Shown here one piece after another: positions 21,753 to 30,434 of a stretch of DNA of 64,000 bases. The stretch comes from Nematopogon swammerdamellus. Lineage: Eukaryota; Arthropoda; Insecta; Lepidoptera; Adelidae. The stretch covers positions 13,757,523-13,821,522 of the forward strand of contig OX336342.1 in the NCBI GenBank assembly GCA_946902875.1, in the 5' to 3' direction. A program made the position numbers and the translations under genes. Under the pieces are notes generated by a model, which had not been told where the DNA came from, ran no database searches, and saw only the letters and a list, made by a program, of their open reading frames with translations. The first letter of the stretch is position 1; every line of letters starts with the position of its first letter.

Positions 21753-22137
21753 CTATTAGTTATGTACTTATTATGTGGCAGAATAAATACTCAATGAAAC
21801 GCGGCGTCCGTAGATTATGGACACTACGTGTATAAGTAGGAATTTTTACGCCCGTTCGCGCCAACCAGTGTATAATGTCGAATTCAAGGTCGAATTGAAT
21901 GTGAATTTTTTTCATTAATAAAAAAATATGTCCTCTTTTCGATATTTTTTATGTTTTCCAAACCTCGAAAAAAAATACATACCTTTTTGGCATTAGTATT
22001 AGTAAATGACCTAGAATAACCCCCTTTCTTTCGGGAATGTCACCAATTTTACTATAAAAATTAACGGGCGCAAAAGGGCGGCATTTTAAAATTTTGCACC
22101 CCCTCCAAAAATATGTAGATCCGGGGCTGGCGGCGGC

Positions 22138-22391
22138 GCCGCGCCGAGGGCGAAGCAGTGAGATGGGAAAGTATCAGTTGAGTTGAGAGCTCACTTTGAG
22201 CACTGAACTGGGTAATGAGATAAGGCGGCAGGGAGCGTGTGCCTGTCGAGACACTAATGTACTAATACGACCGTGTACAGATTTCACTTTAATTACAAAG
22301 TACATTTTACTGCAAATTTAAATTTAAGAAATCGCTTTTAAACTAAAATGTGATAATAGAAAGGTAAATGTTACGTAGCTTAAGAAACTGG
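22138..22391. other. Unassigned intergenic
   Basis: GC-rich for 30 bases after the hAT-like element, then mixed. No gene. Confidence 0.4.
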
Positions 22392-22805
22392 TTTTAGGGT
22401 TCCGTATCCGTATGGGAACCTATTACTAGGCCTACGCCGCCGCCTGTCCGTCCGTCTGTCCGTCTAGGCAGCCCGTTTAATCATTTTAACAGAATATGTG
22501 TTATTAATATATACCTACTAACAAATACATATATATACTTAGAAATAATAAAAAATCTGTCAAGTATCTATCCGCTATCAATAATATCCGACTATCTTTT
22601 GTCTTTCAACAATGCAATGTATAAAAGCTTGTGGCGCCATCTATTATTCAGTAGCGTGACTAATAGATTTTCGCACGTTTGTTGTATGGGAACCCCCCTT
22701 AATTTTTAACATTTTCTTTTTTTTATTATTTGTTGTTATATCCGCCATAGTAACACATATTCTGTGAAAATTTCAACATTGCGGTTCATGAGATAACAGC
22801 CCTCG

Positions 22806-22836
<31 letters not shown>

Positions 22837-22885
22837 AGCGGAGGATTAGTAATAGGCTTCTGTACGGGATGCAGAAACCTAAAAA
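22392..22885. mobile_element. Class C element pair in inverted arrangement
   Basis: 22392-22500 reads as the complement of a class C end (TTAGGGTTCCGTATCCGTAT, then CCGTCCGTCTGTCCGTC). 22540-22885 is a plus-oriented copy ending CAGCCCTCGGACAGACAGAC ... AGAAACCTAAAAA, with TATTCTGTGAAAATTTC shared with 25861 and 37711. Two copies, head-facing. Confidence 0.65.
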
Positions 22886-22940
22886 CATAACTTAATAAAA
22901 AATTAAGAGTGGTTCCTATACAAGAACTTGTTTTTGCTAT

Positions 22941-23337
22941 ATCGGGGGTCGGGGGACCACTAAGTAAATTCTATAATAAATAAAAGAGTGTTTATATTTT
23001 GTTAACTTAGCGGTCCCCGACTCCTTTAAGTAAGTAAACGGAAATTATTTTAGAATTTTTAAGGGTCGGGGGTTTTTTAAATTTGTAATTTAAGTTTTAT
23101 TTCAAGCTTATTTTATTTTTTCGTTTCTTAATCACTTGATTTATTTATTACAAACCTAAGAACCATCCCGATTAAACCAGCTTTTTAATTAAAAAAACCG
23201 CATCCAAATCGGTTCATCCGTTTGGGAGCTACGATGCCTGTGGCATACCCTGTGGTATACCTGTGGCAGACACACCCATACACACATACACAGCCACGTT
23301 AAACTTATAACACTCCTCCGTGTCGTCGGGGGTTAAT
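22941..23337. mobile_element. TTAA foldback element, left-truncated
   Basis: Hairpin arms carry GGGGGACCACTAAGTAAATT and AACTTAGCGGTCCCCGACTC. The body passes CATCCAAATCGGTTCATCCG and ends ACTCCTCCGTGTCGTCGGGG then GTTAA. The outer part of the left arm is missing. Confidence 0.7.
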
Positions 23338-23429
23338 AATACATACAAGTGTTAAACTTGGTGTGATTATAGTGCAAACTCTAAAGAAAAACAAGAAATA
23401 ATAAAAACTAAACCAATTACGTGGTGGTA

Positions 23430-23473
23430 CGGAACCGGTGCGTGAGTCGGGCTCGCACTTGACCGGTTTTTTT
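23430..23473 (-). repeat. Class C element 5' end
   Basis: CTCGCACTTGACCGGTTTTTT is the complement of the ACCGGNCAAGTGCGAG start. Only about 45 bp remain. Confidence 0.5.
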
Positions 23474-23923
23474 ATTAGTTCAAAGTTAAAAGTAGAGTTA
23501 CAGGACAATGTTGTTATTAAATTTATGTATATAAATTGTTTTCTATATTCGAAAATGTTTTTCTTTAATGGACGGACATACGTATGTACGATATTGAAGA
23601 TTTATGGTTGATCGTGATAGTCCAAACAATAATTAATATAGATCGGTATGTGATTATTACTAATAGTAATTGACCCAGACGGTGGACGTGTTACTATGAT
23701 TTACTATTCGTGTACCTTTCAGTACAATATCTACTGCTGTGGAGACATTTCCACCATGTATTTCTATATGATGTGTATAGTGTAGAAACACGGATAAATT
23801 TATAAATTCCTCTTCAGGTTGAGCGAATGGTAGATTTCCTTCCGGCCGCGAGGTTCGATCGCGTAGTTCGATTGATCGAACCACGCGGATTACTCTGGAA
23901 AAAAATAAAAAACCCATTTCATC
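23474..23923. other. Unassigned intergenic
   Basis: No gene or repeat recognised. 23840-23885 has a local inverted motif around GCGATCGAACC. Confidence 0.35.
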
Positions 23924-24292
23924 AAATTACAAATTAAAAATAAACCCTACCATTAAAAAGTCAAAAATTGTTTCCGTTTACTTACTTAAAGGAGTCGGGG
24001 CACCGCTAAGTACATTCCCGCGCTGCCCTGAGTTTTTATATTTTATTTACTTAGCGGACTCCCGACTCCTTTATTTAAGTAAGTAAACGGAAATTATTTT
24101 TGATATTTTAAGGGTCTGGGGTTTTTAAAATTAGTAATTTAACTTTTATTTTAAGCTTTTTTAAAAAAGGCGCATGCAAATCCGTCCACTTTTTAAGATA
24201 ATGATTTTTTATTACTTAATTACTTGATTACTTTATTACAAACATAGCTAATAAATAACCATCCCGCTTAAACCAGCTTCCTAATAAAAAAA
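23924..24292. mobile_element. TTAA foldback element, right-truncated
   Basis: Hairpin arms contain TACTTAAAGGAGTCGGGGCA and its near complement at about 24046-24075. Body to CCAGCTTCCTAATAAAAAAA, where it stops before the CCCCGACG end and joins a different repeat. Confidence 0.65.
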
Positions 24293-24295
24293 AGT

Positions 24296-24440
24296 GGTCA
24301 AGTGAACCTTGTTCACGTGCCGAGGGTCCCGTAACCGCACTGCTTCGCTTTCATCTAATTATATTTTCTACCAGGGTGCGGTCAGGCTTTGGATGGGTAG
24401 CCGTATAACCGTGGTTCGGCTGGCTGTGGTTCGGATTCCA
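24296..24440 (+). repeat. ACCGGTCAAG-type repeat
   Basis: AAGTGGTCAAGTGAACCTTG, CGTGCCGAGGGTCCCGTAAC and GTTCGGCTGGCTGTGGTTCG. Same order of motifs as at 146-300. Confidence 0.5.
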
Positions 24441-24507
24441 TAACTCGAGAACCACTTTATCGATTTACATATTTATGGTTTTCATTGTTACATTCTGGTA
24501 ACATATA

Positions 24508-24790
24508 TGATGTCAGCCCATAACACCGGGAGAACTAGGTGCCATGTCAGTGCTTCCCTTAATTTCATGTCGCCTACACTGAACTGGATGCAAGCTGTTT
24601 CGACCGACGCGACGTTTCATTCACCCTACCACCTAGTAAGGTAAGAACTAAGAAGGCAAGGGACCTACAGTTTTACGTGGAATCCAAAGCACGGTCAGCG
24701 TTCGAGCGGTCACCCGTCCAAGTACTGACCGCGCTCAGGGTTGCTTAACAACAGTCGACCGACCACACCGCTGAGCTACCGAGATTGACA
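24508..24790 (-). mobile_element. SINE-A copy with head, tail end lost
   Basis: From GATGTCAGCCCATAACACC to the 5' head (AACAACAGTCGACCGACCAC, GCTGAGCTACCGAG). The 5S-like segment (GTCACCCGTCCAAGTACTGA, complement) is intact. Flanked on both sides by related sequence (AACCACTTTATCGA at 24455 and 24862), so it may lie inside another repeat. Confidence 0.8.
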
Positions 24791-25394
24791 ATAAATAAAC
24801 CTAAATTTCTAATGGCGACCGACCGTGTAACGTACGTATATATGTATATGAAATGTTCTTATACCTCGAAAACCACTTTATCGAATTACATATGTACGGT
24901 TTTCACTGTTTTACATTTCGTTACTTCTCGGGATGATTTTAAGCTATCAATCACTACGATACGTTATCGGTAGCTTGAGCTGTGACCAAAAAGTCACGCG
25001 AAAAATTTAAATTTTGGCTGTTCAGACATTTAACTTTATCTCCAAATGTATGACATTTTGAGGAAAATGAATAGTTTTGTGCACAACTACATAAGAGTAC
25101 CTATATTGTTAATTTTTTTCAGAATTTTCAAACAACCCTTAATAGGTCAAAGTTCGGCGACAAAAGCGCAGTTTTTTGTCAACTTTTAAACTAAATATTT
25201 GTTAAAGTAAATTAATTGATTATAGCAAAGTTATATATTTTTGAAATTGGCTTAACAATACCTATAGAATGACATGACATTTGATTAATTAAAAAAAACA
25301 AAAAATATTTTTGGTTTACATTTTTGGGTACCCTGTACTTTCCACAGGACTATTAGACAAACTTATCTATAATATATCTAGCGGCTATCTATAA
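24791..25394. other. Intergenic with a repeat fragment
   Basis: 24855-24910 duplicates 24445-24490 (AACCACTTTATCGA...TTACATAT). The rest is AT-rich and unassigned. Confidence 0.4.
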
Positions 25395-25479
25395 AATTAC
25401 ACGTAATTTGGCGTCAGTTTCATCGAAATCGATTCAGTAGGTCCGGAGATATCTGCGTGTGACCGACAGACAGACAGAC

Positions 25480-25511
<32 letters not shown>

Positions 25512-25561
25512 CCAGAGCGATCCCATAAGGGTCCCTTTTTTCGCATTTTGCGACGGGACCC
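25395..25561 (+). repeat. Class C-type 3' end with GACA microsatellite
   Basis: GGCGTCAGTTTCATCGAAAT, GGTCCGGAGATATCTGCG, then a run of GACA units (25464-25510) and TTTTGCGACGGGACCCTAAAAA. Confidence 0.65.
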
Positions 25562-25675
25562 TAAAAACCACATCCAAATCGGTCCATCCGTTTGGGAGAT
25601 AGGATGCCACAGACAGACACACCCGTACACACACACATTGAACTTATACCACCCCTCTTTTTTCGTCGGGGTTAA
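25562..25675. mobile_element. TTAA foldback element, terminal piece
   Basis: ACCACATCCAAATCGGTCCA...CACCCCTCTTTTTTCGTCGG then GGTTAA. Only the CCCCGACG terminus of the family remains. Confidence 0.65.
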
Positions 25676-25741
25676 AAAGAACAAAATTACCGCGAATACC
25701 AACCGTGGTAAGCCAAATACCAATAATATTAATATCCAAAT

Positions 25742-26335
25742 TCAAACAAGCCTATCCTGTGTCCCGTATAGTTAAATGTGTTTGTACTAAGTTTCATCAA
25801 ATTCGGATGATCGGTTTAAGAGTTATGGAGGAACATACATACATACAGAAAATATTTCTAAAAACCGGCCAAGTGCGAGTCGAACTCGCGCACCGAGGGT
25901 TCCGTATCGCCATATCATGGCTAGTGCCACTCACGCCACCTATGGCGTGTTATGAAATGCTTCATATTAGTTAAATGTCATGATTACTTAAAATGTTTCA
26001 TAATCTATTCGGTATATGGCGCGCGCGCATACACTTTTTGGTTTCTTCTATGGAAACCCCCGTGATTTTTTACTTTTTCTTGTTTTTATTATTTGTTGTT
26101 ATATCCGCCATAATAACACATATTCTGTGAAAATTTCAACGGACTACCTATTACGGTTCAAGAGACTGATACAGCCCTCGGACAGATAGACGGACGGACG
26201 GACAGACAGACAGACAGACAGACGGCGTAGGCTTAGTAATAGGGTCCCGTACCGGATACGGAACCCTAAAAATCATCAGTTTATTTTTAGTATCATACAT
26301 AGAGTTTACAAACTCAGTATCTCATTAAACGGGTA
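25742..26335. mobile_element. Family D repeat carrying a nested class C element
   Basis: Family D sequence at 25742-25860 stops at ATTTCTAAAAA and resumes at 26273 (TCATCAGTTTATTTTTAGTA) to 26335. The uninterrupted version at 5385-5430 reads straight through. Between them lies a full class C element (25861-26272): ACCGGCCAAGTGCGAGTCGA to GATACGGAACCCTAAAAA, with a GACG/GACA microsatellite at 26183-26222. CTAAAAA occurs on both sides, compatible with a short target duplication. Confidence 0.8.
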
Positions 26336-26595
26336 TGCATTAGTAGAGGGGTCCAGTGGTTGCAAATTGCCACTAAGCTTATCGTGTAGACAGAGTTAAG
26401 AGATTAATTTTAGTGAAATAATTGTTTGCCGGAAATGCGTAGTTTCGGAGAAAAAAATATTTGAAAAAAAAATTTTTCATACAAAATTATTTTTCGATTT
26501 TTAATTTTTTTTTTAATGCACCAAAACATATATTTTGAATAGGAATTTATGCAAAAACGACATGCTCCGCCTCAACATTAGGTTAGGGTTAATTT
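26336..26595. other. Unassigned AT-rich
   Basis: No gene. The last 35 bases (ACGACATGCTCCGCCTCAAC) match the spacer of the inverted repeat at 14392. Confidence 0.4.
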
Positions 26596-26629
26596 ATAGA
26601 AGATGCGTCGCTAGCGACGCATCTTCTAT
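26596..26629. repeat. 34-bp perfect palindrome
   Basis: ATAGAAGATGCGTCGCT followed by its exact complement; the centre is GCTAGC at 26610-26615. No spacer at all, which is rare in a non-selected sequence. Confidence 0.9.
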
Positions 26630-26645
26630 CAGGTCATCATATCAA

Positions 26646-26818
26646 GGTCGGTCGAAACGGCTATGGAAAGAGTTTGTGTGTTCCGTCCAGTTAAGTGTAG
26701 CCGGCACGACCGAAGGGAAGCACTGACATGCCAGCAACTTCACCCGCTGAAATGGGCTGACATCACGGATGTTGTAGGTGATGTAGCCGACCGTGTCAGT
26801 TTCCATAAAAAAAAAAAG
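26646..26818 (+). mobile_element. SINE-A 3' half
   Basis: GGTCGGTCGAAACGGCTATG through CCGTCCAGTTAAGTGTAGCC to CGTGTCAGTTTCCAT and an A-run. Begins right after the palindrome. Confidence 0.85.
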
Positions 26819-27394
26819 ATTTCGGGTATGTGCGTATTTAATTCGAATGCAAGTGCAGTGCTCAGATTAAAGTCTCCGAGGTCACAAAGTGCGAGTACTC
26901 CGTAGCTAAATAGAGACAAAGCTGCCTCTGGTTTGGGTTGTTACATTAAGCGCGCAAAAACTCCACAAAACTGCTTCCGACACTCTGGGGCGGCCGCGGC
27001 GGCGGCGGTGGCCGCGACGGAGGAGGCGGGGCGCTGGGCGGTGCGCGGGAGGGGGAGGCGGGGGGGGGGGGGGGGGGGGACATCCGCATCGCGAAACAAA
27101 AAATTTACAAAAAACATAAAAGTTGTCCTTTTTCCTGAAGTTACGTGGACGCGGTTAGTTATCGACCTATGTATTAAGCGAAGATAGAAAATGCGTAAAG
27201 CCGAGCTATGTCGCCTTTTGGTTAATACCTATGCCTTTTGCTCATCGCCGCCGCGCGCCGCCGCCTGTGTCATAGTGTAAAAATTTGTACACAAGATATT
27301 GAATTCCACAAAGCACATGTTTCATTTAAACAATATGCATATAAAATCGGGTCCTCGGAGTTAAACTGTGGCACCACCTAAACTTTCGGCGCCA
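26819..27394. other. Intergenic with G-rich islet
   Basis: 26985-27080 is GC-rich and strongly G-skewed, ending in 20 consecutive G (27060-27079), a likely G-quadruplex former. No gene recognised on either strand. Confidence 0.45.
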
Positions 27395-28244
27395 TAATGA
27401 GGGCAATGTCAAGCTGGCTTCTAAAATGCTGCGAGTACTCATTAAGGTCTAAAGGCTGCATTTTTATAAAACGCAGATTAGTTCCTGCTTGGAATACTGC
27501 TCGCACGTGTGGGGTGGCTCAGCCACCCCACACGTGAGCAGCCAGCTTGCGCCTCTGGACTCAATCCAGCGTCGAGCCGAGTTTTTTTTTTATGTAATCC
27601 GGTATGGGTGGCTGAGTCGGAGGGGCCAAAGCGCATGCTCCGACCAGCCAATATCACATCCGAGATGGTAGGTGCCATATCGGAGACTTCCCTGGATTGC
27701 TGGCTATACTGGACTAGAGGAGAACACAACCGAGGCTGCTATGCGGCCATCTTACATCCAGTACGGTGGTACCAACCCAATCGGCTACAATTTGAGCCTA
27801 CCACCTAGTAAGGGGCAAGGGAAGGGTGACCCCGACGTGTCCCGCGATCCAAAACCACTGCAACTCCGTAGGGATATCGGTGCAATAAGTGTGTTCTATC
27901 GCTTATTCCATGGGGGAGAGCTAGGACTGCTGTTTAACCCGATCCCGTCGTCACTTTTCCCCTCCGATCGTCACGCACAGAGCACGGATTACATCGCTAC
28001 GCGCTGATCTTACCGCGGATCCGTACCAACCGGTTCTGTATATCTTCTCTCCACAAAACTGATAAACTCTGGAACACTCTCCTTGCCCATATATTTCTCC
28101 CTAAGAACAGTCTCGGGTCCTTCAAGAGGAGCGTGAATACCTGTCACATCGGTATGGCATTCACAATCCCCGCATGCGACCGAATGTCCATGAGCGTTGT
28201 TAGACATCAAATGGGTGGATCGGGTCGCGTTTTCTATAAAAAAA
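27395..28244 (+). mobile_element. LINE 3' part (CR1/Jockey-like) with nested SINE-B
   Basis: Conceptual translation gives the C-terminal region of a non-LTR retrotransposon protein: CLEYCSHVWGGSA, then PLDSIQRRA before the insertion, and RRDIGAISVFYRLFHG, KLWNTLL and FKRSVNT after it. Ends CATCAAATGGGTGGATCGGG...TTTTCTATAAAAAAA. Frames shift several times, so it is dead. A short inverted repeat (GTGTGGGGTGGCTC / AGCCACCCCACACGTG at 27508-27536) lies inside. Confidence 0.8.
27582..27827 (-). mobile_element. SINE-B nested in LINE
   Basis: Poly-T, ATGTAATCCGGTATGGGTGG, the body (CTGGACTAGAGGAGAACACA) and core to GCAAGGGAAGGG. The head is missing. It interrupts the LINE reading frame just after QRRA. 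Confidence 0.85.
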
Positions 28245-29530
28245 TTACGGTTTGTGCGAACTCCTTAATCGCTGACCACTTAGTCAGAAGTAATTAGGGA
28301 GAGCTTAGAAATGGTAATTTTGAATACAATCAAATGCAGTAAGAGCTCTCGACACTTTATTCTTGCCTCAAGGAGAGGCCTTCGAGGAGAAACCGTGGCA
28401 CTGCTCATGTATTAGTGTGAGTCGATCGCGGACACTAACCGTGCACCACGCTAAGTCCGACAAACGAAATTACAGAGTGCGCGGGTCCTCTCCTCCCCCA
28501 CCCGGCGGCGTACCGCCGCCCCGCCCCGCCCCGCCGAGAGCAACTTTTGAAAAGTTACTTATTCTCTGCGGTAACATACGAGGTACTCCAGTTACCTGTA
28601 CGTACATACAGTCCGCTTCTAACTACGAGTACAATCGCCGTTCCGATCCGATTAGCGAAATCGCTGTTGCTGTCGCTGTCAGGTGAGCGCGGCGCCTCTA
28701 GGGGTGTATCGATTTGTGCCTGAAAATGTGAAATGTAATCGTTTCCCTAAGTGGTAATTTCAAAAATGATAATATCCGTAGATGACATAAATATTTTCAT
28801 ATTTATCCATCCAAAACGAAACGAAAAAGTTGCCCATCTGATTATGACGAGAGAAATGTGTAAGTACCTAAGTATTCAACAATATTTGTATCATCACAAC
28901 AGATCAAAACGGATGATTCTCTTTAACAAACATTCTGTACAAACTTCTCTTTATCATAGCGATAAAGTTTGAAAATGCATATAATGCATTCTTAATTCAA
29001 AATTGAAATTATGGAAGATAATTTTGGAAGCGCTTCAGATAAGTGAAGGCGGGATATTTTGGAGCCAGTTTCTCGAGAACATAAAAATTATAATAACTCC
29101 TCGTTTCAACGCTATTATTATCACACAGCTGGATGTGGTGGAAAGAAAACTTCAGGAAGAATAGTGTGATACAATGAAGAATTTAGTACTGGTTTTTTCA
29201 TTATAATATAGGTACAAGATGTTTTTTTATGTATAAATAGAGGGAGGTGTAAAATATGAATATTATATTACATTCTGTTTAAATTGTTTTGAACCTGAAA
29301 CGTATGGAAGAGAGGCTTTGTATCTAGCTGAGCACTGTAGCGGCACGGCGGCGCGGCGGCGGCGGGGGCGGCGGAGGAGGCAGAGGCGGGCCCCGGGGAG
29401 CCACACTCACTCCAAATGTCACTCGTTCACATGACATTATATCAGACAAGAGATCCCCTGTTATAACCCTATACGTACATACATGAGCTATTGCCGTGCT
29501 GCCTACTATGTCTATCCTACGAGTACATTG
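28245..29530. other. Intergenic with two GC islets
   Basis: GC islets at 28480-28545 (CACCCGGCGGCGTACCGCCG) and 29335-29405 (GCGGCGGCGGGGGCGGCGGA). Between them AT-rich DNA. No gene supported. Confidence 0.4.
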
Positions 29531-29854
29531 TCAGCCTCGGTAGCTCAGTGGTGCAGTCAGTCGACTGTTGTTAAGCAACCCTGAGCGCGGTCAGTACTTG
29601 GACGGGTGACCGCTCGACCGTTGGAGGCTGACCGTGGTTCGGATCCCACGTAAAACTGTAGGTCCATTCCCTTCTGACCTTACTAAGTGGTAGGGTTTAT
29701 CCCGCCCGGGTTGATACCACCGCATTGATTGAAACGTCGGTCGAAACGGTTGTGTAGTTCGTGTTTTCCGTCCAGTTCAGTGTAGCCGACATGAAATGAA
29801 GGGAAGCACTGACGTGGCACCTAGTTCACCCGATGTCAGTTTCCATAAAAAAAA
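29531..29854 (+). mobile_element. SINE-A, complete head, internal deletion near tail
   Basis: A box TAGCTCAGTGG at 29541-29551; 5S-like GTTAAGCAACC...GGTCAGTACTTGGACGGGTG at 29570-29612; B-box-like GGTTCGGATCC at 29636-29646; core; then CCTAGTTCACCCGATGTCAG, where about 55 bp of the tail region are missing; TTTCCAT plus A-run. Confidence 0.9.
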
Positions 29855-30434
29855 TTTCTGCGCCTCCTGGAGACACATTTTAAAATTTACTTACGTACTG
29901 CATGCATCCGTAGACTTCATCAAATAAAACGGTTGTGTAGTATATGAACAAATATTTTTTTCCAATGTTTAGTTTGTCTTTCATGAATTTAATTTAATTA
30001 CTTGGGGCGAAATCATAATACTTAAACAGGAAGTTCAGAAAATTTTAAATTTAAATATTTACAAAATATACATTACGTAGGTTACCTAAAAATATAACTT
30101 TAATTTGAAATGAAATGGATGAATATTTTTCACAGGCAGGTTTACAGTATGCAATTACTAACACAAACAATTAAGTACACAATATTACATAAGTACCTAA
30201 TCTATGAAAAATAAGTTCTGGGCGCAGCATATGATACTGAGCCGAGATCGACCCAGCATGGCTGATTTTAAGCAAAGCCTCCAGAATGCACTATTTTGTT
30301 AACAGCTATAATATATTTTTTTAAACAAATTAATGTAATTAATATAAATATAATATAGTGACATTATGAGGATGAGCAATTAACATATGACGCGAGCGAT
30401 GTGAGGATGAGCAAATAACATTAACGCGTCCAAC
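29855..30434. other. AT-rich intergenic
   Basis: Nothing assigned. Ends in two short direct repeats (GAGGATGAGCAA at 30369 and 30402) just before the LINE. Confidence 0.4.

Larger units (their letters stand above)
19679..22137. mobile_element. hAT-like DNA transposon, decayed, with 8-bp target duplication
   Basis: Terminal inverted repeats CAGGGCCGGATCTA (19687-19700) and TAGATCCGGGGCTG (22116-22129) pair at 12 of 14 positions. Flanks are GCGGCGGC at 19679-19686 and GCGGCGGC at 22130-22137, an 8-bp direct duplication as made by hAT transposases. CAGGG termini and an 8-bp duplication are hAT hallmarks. No transposase is recognisable in the 2.44 kb interior, which has absorbed other repeats: a hairpin at 20151-20247 and a LINE end at 21548-21752. 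The duplication lies in GC-repeat DNA, so chance agreement is possible. Confidence 0.7.

Noticed and set aside
29570..29612. 5S rRNA gene
   Set aside because: Only the internal promoter segment is present, inside a SINE; no complete 120-base 5S sequence.
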